In this document: one piece after another, positions 15,618 through 22,819 of the stretch
Layout of the letters: each line of letters begins with the position of its first letter
Position numbering within the stretch: position 1 is the first letter of the stretch
Assembly (NCBI GenBank): GCA_002412715.1
Contig: DHVP01000050.1
Location: forward strand, 1 to 25,162
From: Deltaproteobacteria bacterium UBA5205
GTDB lineage: Bacteria > Desulfobacterota > Syntrophorhabdia > Syntrophorhabdales > Syntrophorhabdaceae
Direction: 5' to 3'
Length of the DNA: 25,162 bases
Notes under the pieces: model-generated
Told to the model about the DNA's origin: nothing
What the model saw: the letters and a program-made list of their open reading frames with translations, nothing else
The model's database searches: none
Position numbers and translations under genes: made by a program

Positions 15618-15649
15618 GGCGCCCCCCGGAAAGTTACAGGTTTTTCTAG

Positions 15650-15678
15650 AGTATAGTGAAAGCCGGTGGTTCTGACAA
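15650..15678 (-). promoter_or_regulatory. Promoter of the ThDP-enzyme gene
   Basis: On the minus strand, TTGTCA (15678-15673), 17 nt and TATACT (15655-15650) each match consensus in 5/6 positions. The predicted leader is about 26 nt and includes GGGGGG before the ATG at 15617. Confidence 0.65.
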
Positions 15679-15694
15679 GGAGAATTGGGGTTTC

Positions 15695-15723
15695 TTGTTA
15701 TCCGCCGGCAAAAACCTTATAAT
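15695..15723 (+). promoter_or_regulatory. Promoter of the sensor kinase operon
   Basis: TTGTTA (15695-15700), 17 nt and a perfect TATAAT (15718-15723) are followed by the kinase ATG only 10 nt later. The AGGG at 15724-15727 lies upstream of the expected transcription start and so cannot act as a Shine-Dalgarno. A leaderless or very short-leader mRNA is predicted. Confidence 0.65.
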
Positions 15724-15733
15724 AGGGAAAATC

Positions 15734-17593
15734 ATGGCGGAAAGTGAAAAAACCAGGGAAGAACTCCTCGCCGAAGTGGAAGGGCTGAGGAGCCGCGTTG
15801 TCGAACTCGAGACAACCCTGGCAGGGCTCAGGGAAGTCGAAGCCACCCTGCGCAGGACAGAGGAAAAATACCGCAGTATCTTCGAGGATGCCATAGAAGG
15901 GGTATTCCAGACAAGCGTCGAAGGACGGTTTCTCAGCGCCAACCCTTCCCTCGCCCGCGTTCACGGGTATGATTCGCCACAGGAACTGATCGATTCCATC
16001 ACCGACATATCGAAACAGCTGTACGTCAATTCGGAGGACCGGGCCCGCAGCATGGAAAAGATGAACCGGGAAGGCGCTCTCAGGAATTTCGAGACACAGA
16101 TGTACAGCAAGGATGGCAACATCCACTGGATCTCCATGAACATACGCGCCGTCCGCGATAAGGAGAACAAGGTCCGCTACTACGAAGGCACCATGCTGGA
16201 CATCACGGAACGCAAAAAGGCCGAGGCCGGGCTCCAGGAAAGCGAAGAACGCTACCGCACCGCCATCGAGAATTCCAACGACGCCGTCGCGATCATTCAG
16301 GGAGATATCAATCAGTACGTGAACAGGCGCTTTATGGAGATGTTCGAATATTCCTCACTCGAAGAGATCATCGGCAAGTCCGTCCACATCATCGTTCATC
16401 CCGATGATCTGTCGAAAGTAAGGGACATCAACCTCCGCCGCCAGCGCGGGGAACCCGTTCCTTCACGGTACGAGTTCAAAGGCATCACGAAGAAGGGCAA
16501 AATACTCTACGTCGAAGTTTCGGCGGCGACCATCCCCTACCGCAATGCAGCCGTCTACCTCGTATATCTCAGGGATGTCACGGAGCGCAAACACACCGAG
16601 GAGGTCCTTATCCAATCCCGCAACGCCCTGGAAAGCCTGAACCGGGCCAAGACAAAGGCGGTGGATCATATCTCCCACGAGCTCAAGACACCGCTGTCAG
16701 TCATTCAGGGAAGCGTGAGGCTCATAAAACGAAAGCTCGAACCCACCCCGCAGTACCGGGTCATACGGGAGCTTATCGATTCCGTGGAGCGCAACCTCCA
16801 GAGGCTCTTCACCATATCCCGCGAAACAGACAAAATATTCAGGCTCTCCCAGGAACTCGAGGCGGTGATGCTTGTAGGAGACCTCGAAAGCCTCTGGCAA
16901 CGGATGGAAAGTCTTTCGGAGGTGCCCGCGGATATTCGCGCACACTGGAATGCCCTCAGGGACTGGGTAGACCAGTATTTCGAGGCGAGCACCCAGTTTT
17001 TCCAGTCCATCGACCTCTATACCTTTGTCGTCTCAGTGGTGGATCGAATAAAAAGCAGGCTCTCCGGCCGCGATCTCGATATACGGGTGGACGGCGCCAA
17101 CGACCTGTTCATCTCCATCGACCCTGAGATCCTTCGGGATATCGCCGAGGGTCTCATAAAGAACGCCATTGAAAACACCCCCGATGGCGGGTCGATACGG
17201 GTCGGCCTGGACCAAAAGGATGACAGGATCGTCCTGTCTGTCACCGACACCGGTGTGGGCATCACCGAAGAGAATCAGAGGTATCTCCTCGACGGACTTC
17301 ACCATGCGAAGGAAACAGACCTTTATTCATCGAAAAAGCCCTTTGAATTCGGAGCAGGGGGGAAAGGGCTCGACCTCCTGAGAATGAAATATTACTCTTT
17401 GCGCTTCGGCTTTGATATCAGTTTTGAAAGCAACCGCTGCATCTATATACCCACCGACCGGGACGTATGCCCCGGCAATATCTCGCAATGCCTTTCCATC
17501 AGGAGCAAGGCGGATTGTCTCAATTCGGGCGGGACAACGTTCACCGTCTCCTTCCCGGTCAGGAAAAAACCGGTTGCCATCGATGAAGTATAA
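15734..17593 (+). CDS. PAS-PAS sensor histidine kinase with Cys-rich insertion
   Basis: This is a soluble 619-residue kinase. It has an N-terminal coiled coil (about 1-45), PAS 1 (about 45-165, ending MLDITERK), PAS 2 (about 172-290, ending LRDVTERK), and an H-box with phospho-acceptor His315 in DHISHELKTPLS. A long linker leads to a HATPase domain with N-box IKNAIENTPDGG, G1 box DTGVGIT near 505 and G2 GAGGKGLDLL near 541. No transmembrane segment is evident, so it senses a cytoplasmic signal. Between the G2 box and the final GGTTFTVSFP strand lies an insertion with Cys569, Cys579, Cys586 and Cys595, which suggests a metal or redox site. No response regulator is adjacent. The start was set at 15734 from the promoter position; the longer frame to 15656 crosses the promoter. 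The stop overlaps the methyltransferase gene. Confidence 0.9.
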   Translation: MAESEKTREELLAEVEGLRSRVVELETTLAGLREVEATLRRTEEKYRSIFEDAIEGVFQTSVEGRFLSANPSLARVHGYDSPQELIDSITDISKQLYVNSEDRARSMEKMNREGALRNFETQMYSKDGNIHWISMNIRAVRDKENKVRYYEGTMLDITERKKAEAGLQESEERYRTAIENSNDAVAIIQGDINQYVNRRFMEMFEYSSLEEIIGKSVHIIVHPDDLSKVRDINLRRQRGEPVPSRYEFKGITKKGKILYVEVSAATIPYRNAAVYLVYLRDVTERKHTEEVLIQSRNALESLNRAKTKAVDHISHELKTPLSVIQGSVRLIKRKLEPTPQYRVIRELIDSVERNLQRLFTISRETDKIFRLSQELEAVMLVGDLESLWQRMESLSEVPADIRAHWNALRDWVDQYFEASTQFFQSIDLYTFVVSVVDRIKSRLSGRDLDIRVDGANDLFISIDPEILRDIAEGLIKNAIENTPDGGSIRVGLDQKDDRIVLSVTDTGVGITEENQRYLLDGLHHAKETDLYSSKKPFEFGAGGKGLDLLRMKYYSLRFGFDISFESNRCIYIPTDRDVCPGNISQCLSIRSKADCLNSGGTTFTVSFPVRKKPVAIDEV

Positions 17594-18986
17594 AGGGCGC
17601 CCCTCCTTCGGCGACACCGGGCCGCTCGTTGTAACCGTCACCGACATTGCCATGCCCGGGGACGAAGGTGTGGCAAAGGCCGATGATTTCGTTGTATTCG
17701 TGCCCGGCACGATACCCGGCGACAGGGTGGCAATCCGCATAATAAGACGTGAAAAACGCTATGGTTACGGCGAAGTCGTCGCCGTCCAGGAACCCTCTCC
17801 TTACAGGATCGAAGCCCCCTGTCCCCATTTCGGGATATGCGGAGGCTGCACCATTCAATCGATGGATTATGCGAAACAGCTCGAAATCAAAGGCTCTCAT
17901 CTCAAGCAGTCTCTCAAGAGGCTCGGCGGGATCGATGTGGCCGGCAACCGCTTCGGCGAGATCACGCCTTCGCCGTTGACATATTTCTATCGAAGCAAGA
18001 TAGAATTGGCCTTCGGCAGCGACGGCAGCCGGATAATCGCCGGCATGCGCGAATCTGCATCCCCGGGCGGCCGCGTCCGTCCCGGTGTCGTCCCCGTCCC
18101 CGATTGCAGGATATTCAGCCCGGTATTGAGAGAGATACTTGAGGTCATCGAAGAACACATCCATTCCGAGGGCCTCTTTCCCTACGACGAGCGAGCAAAG
18201 CGGGGGACGCTGCGCCACCTTATCCTGCGGGAATCGAAATCAACGGGAAATATCATGGTCATTATCGAAACCAAAGGTGATGAAGACCATGCAATGGGCG
18301 AACTCTATGATCGTCTGCAAAAGGCGGTTCCGCGCGTGACAAGCCTGTGGAGGGCAATCAGCAACCGCCCCGGCTCATACATTGATTACAGCCACCTGCG
18401 CCATGAAGGCGGGGAGCGTTTTATCGAGGAAGCACTCGCGGGACTGACCCTCAACGTCTACCCCGCATCCTTCCTCCAGCCCAACCCTGCCGGTGCCGCA
18501 CTCCTTTACGAGGAGATCGGACGTATTGCAGGGTCACGGCAGTATGGGAATATCCTCGGCCTTTACTGTGGAATGGCCCCCATCGAGCTCCTGTTGTCCC
18601 GTAATGCCCAAAAGGTCACAGGCATCGATTCACTCAAGGGAAACATCGAAAATGCCCGCGAGAACGCCTCGATAAACTCCATCACCAACTGCTCCTTCCA
18701 TGCCGGAAAGGTCGAAGATATCGTCATGGACCGGGGATTCAAGAAACCCGATCTTATCATCATAGACCCGCCGAGAAGCGGTCTGAGCGGCAGGGGCATG
18801 GGCCTTCTGACCGCGCTCATGCCGGCAACGCTGATCTATGTTTCCTGCAACCCCGCAACCCTGGCCCGCGACCTCGGCCGCCTCATTACGGCAGGCTATT
18901 CGCTGGAGCGCGTCGCCCCCTTTGACCTCTTCCCTCACACATCGCATCTGGAGACACTTACCGTTCTAAAACGAAAAGGCAAATAG
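17583..18986 (+). CDS. TrmA/RlmC/RlmD-family RNA 5-methyluridine methyltransferase
   Basis: This 467-residue SAM-dependent enzyme methylates uridine C5 in tRNA or 23S rRNA. It has an N-terminal TRAM RNA-binding domain (about 14-70). Four cysteines ligate a 4Fe-4S cluster: Cys80, Cys86, Cys89 (CPHFGICGGC) and Cys175. FLQPN (Gln299) follows, then a SAM motif ILGLYCGMAPIELLLS, IDPPRSGL (395-401) and the catalytic VSCNPATLARD with nucleophile Cys422. Motif I is divergent: MAPIE stands where G(T/N)F-type residues are usual. The exact RNA target is undecided. The ATG at 17583 lies inside the kinase gene, 11 nt from its end, so translation is probably coupled; there is no good Shine-Dalgarno. A longer in-frame extension to 17412 lies entirely in the kinase gene and was discarded. 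Confidence 0.93.
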   Translation: MKYKGRPSFGDTGPLVVTVTDIAMPGDEGVAKADDFVVFVPGTIPGDRVAIRIIRREKRYGYGEVVAVQEPSPYRIEAPCPHFGICGGCTIQSMDYAKQLEIKGSHLKQSLKRLGGIDVAGNRFGEITPSPLTYFYRSKIELAFGSDGSRIIAGMRESASPGGRVRPGVVPVPDCRIFSPVLREILEVIEEHIHSEGLFPYDERAKRGTLRHLILRESKSTGNIMVIIETKGDEDHAMGELYDRLQKAVPRVTSLWRAISNRPGSYIDYSHLRHEGGERFIEEALAGLTLNVYPASFLQPNPAGAALLYEEIGRIAGSRQYGNILGLYCGMAPIELLLSRNAQKVTGIDSLKGNIENARENASINSITNCSFHAGKVEDIVMDRGFKKPDLIIIDPPRSGLSGRGMGLLTALMPATLIYVSCNPATLARDLGRLITAGYSLERVAPFDLFPHTSHLETLTVLKRKGK

Positions 18987-19055
18987 GACCGCATTTGCAA
19001 TTTTCTGCTAGAATGGACGTATAGGCCATTCCATTTAATGTCCGGAGGTACAGGG

Positions 19056-19157
19056 ATGAAAGCCAAGAAGATGGAGGCATTGCTCCACCCATCGACCATC
19101 GCCGTGATCGGGCGCGGGCCCGACGGCATCTCTCATGTTTCTCTTGCACTGAAATAG
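19056..19157 (+). pseudogene. 33-codon remnant of a CoA-binding acyl-CoA synthetase, or leader ORF
   Basis: An ATG preceded by GGAGG (19043-19047) opens a frame of 33 codons. The product contains MEALLHPSTIAVIG, the N-terminal strand and turn of the CoA-binding domain of NDP-forming acetyl/acyl-CoA synthetases. It then loses the glycine-rich continuation and stops at 19157. An extended -10 (TGCTAGAAT, 19006-19014) lies 41 nt upstream. It is either the truncated start of a lost gene or a retained short ORF whose translation feeds the next gene. Confidence 0.6.
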
Positions 19158-19176
19158 ATGCACTACGTTGACCGCG

Positions 19177-19500
19177 ATGACAAGAAAGAAAGAAGGTCTC
19201 GAAGCACCCGTCGAACGCTATGAAACGATACGCCATTATATTGCGGCGCTCCTTGAAGAAGGAACCTACTCAGCAAAGGACCTCTCGAATATCGTAAGGA
19301 TACCCGAGAGAGATGTCTGCGACCACCTGGAACACCTCCGGCGAACCCTTAACAAGACTGATAAACACCTCGAAGTTATCAGTGCGGCCTGCAAGCACTG
19401 CGGATTCGTCTTCAAAAAACGTGACCGCCTGACAAAACCCGGCAAATGCCCATCCTGCCGTTCAATCCACATCCAGGCCCCGCTGTTCCATATAGAATGA
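19177..19500 (+). CDS. Small HTH / zinc-ribbon predicted transcriptional regulator
   Basis: This 107-residue protein has a winged-helix-like N-terminal half (RHYIAALLEEGTYSAKDLSN, then IPERDVCDHLEHLRRTL, about residues 15-60). It is followed by a zinc ribbon with Cys72, Cys75, Cys91 and Cys94 (CKHCGF, then CPSC). This matches the group of small HTH-plus-Zn-ribbon predicted regulators (COG3357-like) found in archaea and anaerobic bacteria. The DNA target is unknown. The ATG at 19177 was preferred to the TTG at 19168. No Shine-Dalgarno is visible, and the 33-codon ORF stops 19 nt upstream, so re-initiation is possible. The repeat island starts right after its stop. Confidence 0.8.
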   Translation: MTRKKEGLEAPVERYETIRHYIAALLEEGTYSAKDLSNIVRIPERDVCDHLEHLRRTLNKTDKHLEVISAACKHCGFVFKKRDRLTKPGKCPSCRSIHIQAPLFHIE

Positions 19501-19590
19501 AGACGGGTCATGGGTGATGGGTCACATCTGTCCAAAAATAATGGAAAGGTCAACCTCGTTCCGGACAGTCACAGACTAACGCACCATATG

Positions 19591-19666
19591 CTTCCTCCGT
19601 CATTCCAACATCTTCCTCCGTCATTCCAACATCTTCCTCCGTCATTCCAACATCTTCCTCCGTCAT
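19591..19666. repeat. 21-bp tandem repeat, about 3.6 copies
   Basis: Units start at 19591, 19612, 19633 and 19654 with the sequence CTTCCTCCGTCATTCCAACA plus T. The first three are identical and the fourth breaks off after 13 nt. The core CCGTCATTCC is shared with the palindromic repeat that follows at 19681, suggesting the array arose by duplication of that element's edge. The spacing and identity do not fit a CRISPR array because there are no unique spacers. Confidence 0.9.
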
Positions 19667-19680
19667 CCGGCCCCTTCTTC

Positions 19681-19703
19681 CGTCATTCCGGCGAAGGCCG
19701 GAA
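19681..19703 (+). repeat. Short palindromic intergenic repeat, copy 1
   Basis: CGTCATTCCGGCG opens the copy. Its inner part folds as TTCCGGC (19686-19692), a 4-nt loop and GCCGGAA (19697-19703). The family CGTCATTCCGGCGnAGGCCGG is dispersed in many proteobacterial genomes. Confidence 0.8.
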
Positions 19704-19818
19704 ACCACAAGAGATTCTGGATAAGGAACCACCAAACGAAGGGACATCCCAACTGTACTATTTAAACACTGTGTGGTGCTCTGTATACGTATGCTTCCTG
19801 TTGTATGAGAGGTCTTCC

Positions 19819-19845
19819 TGGATTCCGGCCTGCGCCGGAATGACG
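19819..19845 (-). repeat. Short palindromic intergenic repeat, copy 2 (inverted)
   Basis: This is the reverse complement of copy 1 with a few changes. The inner stem is ATTCCGGC (19822-19829), loop CTGC, and GCCGGAAT (19834-19841), followed by GACG. When translated, it gives the familiar artefact peptide WIPACAGMT. Confidence 0.8.
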
Positions 19846-20055
19846 AATAGAGAAAACCGGAATGACGAACTGAACGAGATAAGGCAAACTGGTTTTGAAA
19901 TGCGGGATTTACCTGTCCTGAATCATTGCTTCATAAAGAAAGCAGTCCGAGAAATGGATTATTTTGGACAGCGGTGGGTCATGGGTATTACAAAACATGC
20001 TTTGGTTGTTCCCATAACCCCGCACCCATAACCCATGACCTATCCTTTTAACTTA

Positions 20056-20084
20056 TTGCTTTTCCTACATATTTCTGTTATAAA
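20056..20084 (+). promoter_or_regulatory. lpxK: Promoter of lpxK
   Basis: TTGCTT (20056-20061), 17 nt and TATAAA (20079-20084, with TG one base upstream of the hexamer) predict transcription from about 20091. The lpxK ATG at 20097 lies 12 nt after the -10. Confidence 0.6.
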
Positions 20085-20096
20085 TTTTCCTTGCTT

Positions 20097-21158
20097 ATGC
20101 GTGATACCATGGTAAAGGTTTGGAATGGCGAAGCGAAAACAGCAAGGTGGTTCCTTTATATCCCCCTCGCCTTTCTTTCTTATCTCTACCAGATAGCACT
20201 CATCGCAAGAGAGTATATGTATACGACGGGGATCATGAAGACACAGAGCGCCTCCATACCGGTCATCAGCGTCGGGAACATAACACTTGGCGGGACAGGC
20301 AAGACTCCCGTTGTCGAACGGCTCTCCCGGAGATTCAAGGACAAGGGTTTTAACCCCGGGATCATCACGCGGGGATACATGAGGAAGAAGAACGGAACCT
20401 TTCCCGTGGACATCAGGAACGATACAGCCGAGACGGCCGGAGACGAGGCATATATGCTGGCCAAGAGAACGCGCATTCCCGTCATCGTTGGGAAAGAGCG
20501 CCTCAGCGCCATCGAGCGCGGCATCGAGGACTGCAATATAGACGTAGCCATCCTTGACGACGGTTTCCAGGTGCGGGACGTGAAAAAAGATGCGGAAATC
20601 CTCATACTCAACGGCCGGGAATCATTGAGCAGACAGGAGTTGTTCCCCCTCGGCCCATACCGGGAACCCGTATCCAGGGTGCGGGCCAGCGACATCATAC
20701 TTGTCAGCAAGTCCGAGCCGGACAGCGCCACCATCTATTTCACGAGAGGCATTCCCAGGTTCCAGGTAAGGTATAGACCGGTGCACATCTATAATGTTAA
20801 GAACAACCTTATAGCCCATTACAACTTCCTGAAAAACAAGCGGGTCCTCGCTTTTTCCGGACTTGGCGACAATCAGTCGTTTTTTCAGCTCTTGAAGCAG
20901 ATCGGCTCCGACGTGGTCCATGAAACATCCTATCCCGATCACCACAGGTACACCCGGAAGGATTTGCACATGATGGCGTCCGTCACGGGTATCGAATGTA
21001 TCGTCACGACGGAAAAGGACGCGGTGAAACTCCTTGGCCTGGAGATTCCCGATAACCTGTTCTATCTGTCGATCGAAGCCCGGATCGAGGATGAGGACAC
21101 ATTGATGGAGCTCCTGCTTAAGAAGATCCGGACACGTTCCCCGGACCGTCTCGCATAG
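20097..21158 (+). CDS. lpxK: Tetraacyldisaccharide 4'-kinase (lipid A biosynthesis)
   Basis: This 353-residue membrane-associated kinase phosphorylates the 4' position of the lipid A disaccharide precursor. A hydrophobic N-terminal segment (WFLYIPLAFLSYLYQIALIA) anchors it to the inner membrane. The Walker A loop is VGNITLGGTGKTP. Further family motifs are RGYMRKKNG, AGDEAYMLAKR, LDDGFQVRD, YPDHHRYT and TTEKDAVKL. The residue after DDGFQ is Val159, where His is usual. The start is set at ATG 20097; a TTG at 20091 and an ATG at 20109 are alternatives, and none has a Shine-Dalgarno. No other lipid A gene adjoins it. Its presence indicates a Gram-negative outer membrane. Confidence 0.93.
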   Translation: MRDTMVKVWNGEAKTARWFLYIPLAFLSYLYQIALIAREYMYTTGIMKTQSASIPVISVGNITLGGTGKTPVVERLSRRFKDKGFNPGIITRGYMRKKNGTFPVDIRNDTAETAGDEAYMLAKRTRIPVIVGKERLSAIERGIEDCNIDVAILDDGFQVRDVKKDAEILILNGRESLSRQELFPLGPYREPVSRVRASDIILVSKSEPDSATIYFTRGIPRFQVRYRPVHIYNVKNNLIAHYNFLKNKRVLAFSGLGDNQSFFQLLKQIGSDVVHETSYPDHHRYTRKDLHMMASVTGIECIVTTEKDAVKLLGLEIPDNLFYLSIEARIEDEDTLMELLLKKIRTRSPDRLA

Positions 21159-21242
21159 GCAGGACAAAGCGGGTCGGGGAACAAAGCTCACGAATCAACT
21201 CTTTAAGACCTCGACCTGAAAATAAAATAGACGGCAGCGCCC

Positions 21243-21259
21243 TCCCGTTTTGGACGGGA
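21243..21259 (+). other. Small hairpin in the leuA leader
   Basis: TCCCGT (21243-21248) pairs with ACGGGA (21254-21259) around TTTGG, 13 nt before the leuA Shine-Dalgarno. It lacks a T-tract, so it is not a standard terminator. I see no leucine-codon leader peptide or T-box. A regulatory role is speculative. Confidence 0.3.
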
Positions 21260-21288
21260 TGGAAAATAAAACAAGGAGGAGACAGAGC

Positions 21289-22809
21289 ATGTCAGAACAA
21301 GTATTCATCTTTGATACGACATTGCGCGACGGCGAGCAATCGCCCGGCAATACCATGAACACTCAAGAAAAGCTCAGGGTGGCACGACAGCTCGAGCTCC
21401 TCGGCGTGGACATCATCGAAGCCGGCTTCCCCATCGCCTCCGAGGGCGATTTTGACGCCGTGAAACAGATAGCCAAGACAATAAAGAACTGTCAGATAGC
21501 AGGGCTCGCGCGCGCCAACGACGAGGACATAGACCGGGCGTGGAAGGCGATCAAGATAGCGGCGCAGCCCCGAATCCACACCTTTATCTCCACGTCGGAC
21601 ATTCACCTCAAACACCAGTTCAAAAAAACCCGCGACGAGGTCCTTGCGATCGCGGTCGCCGCCGTAAAACGGGCCAGGAAATACACCGACAACGTCGAGT
21701 TCTCCGCCATGGATGCAACGAGAAGCGACTGGGACTATCTGTGCAAGGTGGTTGCCGAGGTCATCGACGCCGGGGCAACGACGGTCAATATACCCGACAC
21801 GGTCGGATATGCCGTCCCCCATGAGTTCGGCGAACTTATCAGCTACATCAGGAAAACCGTGCCCAATATCGACAAGGCCGTGATCAGCGTTCATTGTCAC
21901 AACGATCTGGGCCTCGCCGTCGCCAACTCCATAGCCGCCATTCACAACGGGGCGCGCCAGGTGGAGTGTACGATCAACGGTATAGGCGAACGGGCCGGCA
22001 ACGCCTCCCTCGAGGAAATAGCCATGATCTTAAGGACGAGGAAGGCCAATTTCAGCGCCGATACCCGTATCGTTTCCGAAAAGATCTATCCGTCGAGCAG
22101 GCTCATAACCTCCATCACGGGCGTACCCGTCCAGCCGAACAAGGCCATAGTCGGGGCTAATGCATTCGCGCACGAATCGGGCATCCACCAGGATGGCCTC
22201 CTCAAGGCGAAGCTCACGTATGAGATCATGACACCGGAATCCGTGGGTATCCCCAGGAGCTCTTTAGTTCTCGGCAAACACTCAGGCAGGCACGCCTTCA
22301 GGGACCGTATAGAGAACCTGGGGTATACGCTCGATGAAAAGGAGCTGAACCTTGTCTTCAAGCGCTTCAAGACGCTCTCTGACATGAAGAAGAACATTTA
22401 CGATGAAGATATCGAAATGATCATTATGGATGAGATATACAAAACAGCCGAGAACTGCAAGCTTGTATATCTCAATGTAAGCTGCGGCAACACGACAATA
22501 CCCACGGCCACCGTGAAGATGGAGATCAACGGGAATATGGTCCAGGACGTCGGTACCGGCGACGGTCCCGTCGATGCGGCATTCAAGGTCATAAAAAGAC
22601 TCGTCAAGACGACGAGCAAGCTGGAAAAATTCTCCGTCAACTCCATCACGCAGGATATGGACGCCCAGGGCGAGGTCTTTGTCAAGCTTTCGGAAAAGGG
22701 CCTCAAAGCCATAGGGAAAGGGGCGGACACGGACATCATCGTGGCCAGTGCAAAGGCATACATCAATGCGCTGAACCGGCTGGAATACCTGAAAACGAAA
22801 ACGTCTTAA
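21289..22809 (+). CDS. leuA: 2-isopropylmalate synthase
   Basis: This 506-residue enzyme condenses acetyl-CoA with 2-oxoisovalerate in the first committed step of leucine synthesis. The TIM-barrel opens with FIFDTTLRDGEQSPG. The metal ligands His202 and His204 are in HCHNDLGLAVANS, and NGIGERAGNASLEE follows. The C-terminal dimer/regulatory domain (from about residue 375, LVYLNVSCGNTTIPTATVKM) that mediates leucine feedback is complete. The start at 21289 has AAGGAGGAG 7 nt upstream, and the length matches the bacterial family. It heads the leuA-leuC-leuD-asd operon. A citramalate synthase is a less likely alternative given the sequence and context. Confidence 0.96.
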   Translation: MSEQVFIFDTTLRDGEQSPGNTMNTQEKLRVARQLELLGVDIIEAGFPIASEGDFDAVKQIAKTIKNCQIAGLARANDEDIDRAWKAIKIAAQPRIHTFISTSDIHLKHQFKKTRDEVLAIAVAAVKRARKYTDNVEFSAMDATRSDWDYLCKVVAEVIDAGATTVNIPDTVGYAVPHEFGELISYIRKTVPNIDKAVISVHCHNDLGLAVANSIAAIHNGARQVECTINGIGERAGNASLEEIAMILRTRKANFSADTRIVSEKIYPSSRLITSITGVPVQPNKAIVGANAFAHESGIHQDGLLKAKLTYEIMTPESVGIPRSSLVLGKHSGRHAFRDRIENLGYTLDEKELNLVFKRFKTLSDMKKNIYDEDIEMIIMDEIYKTAENCKLVYLNVSCGNTTIPTATVKMEINGNMVQDVGTGDGPVDAAFKVIKRLVKTTSKLEKFSVNSITQDMDAQGEVFVKLSEKGLKAIGKGADTDIIVASAKAYINALNRLEYLKTKTS

Positions 22810-22819
22810 GGGGAACGAC

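Larger units (their letters stand above)
19501..20055. repeat. Gene-free repeat island
   Basis: No credible gene is found between the regulator and lpxK. The stretch holds a 21-bp tandem array (19591-19666), two inverted copies of a short palindromic repeat (19681-19703 and 19819-19845), and an outer inverted pair. The outer pair is CTGTCCAAAAATAAT (19528-19542) and ATTATTTTGGACAG (19958-19971). GGGTCATGGGT occurs at 19505-19515 and 19976-19986, just outside the outer pair, and as its complement ACCCATGACC at 20031-20040. The layout suggests a non-autonomous insertion, but no transposase remnant is seen. Confidence 0.7.

Noticed and set aside
19591..19666. Possible CRISPR array
   Set aside because: The 21-bp units are directly contiguous with no unique spacers, and no cas gene is near.
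19510..20031. Open frame of 173 codons in the repeat island
   Set aside because: It is made of translated repeats (PPSFQHL units, WIPACAGMT) with no ribosome site, and the latter peptide is a known artefact of dispersed palindromic repeats.
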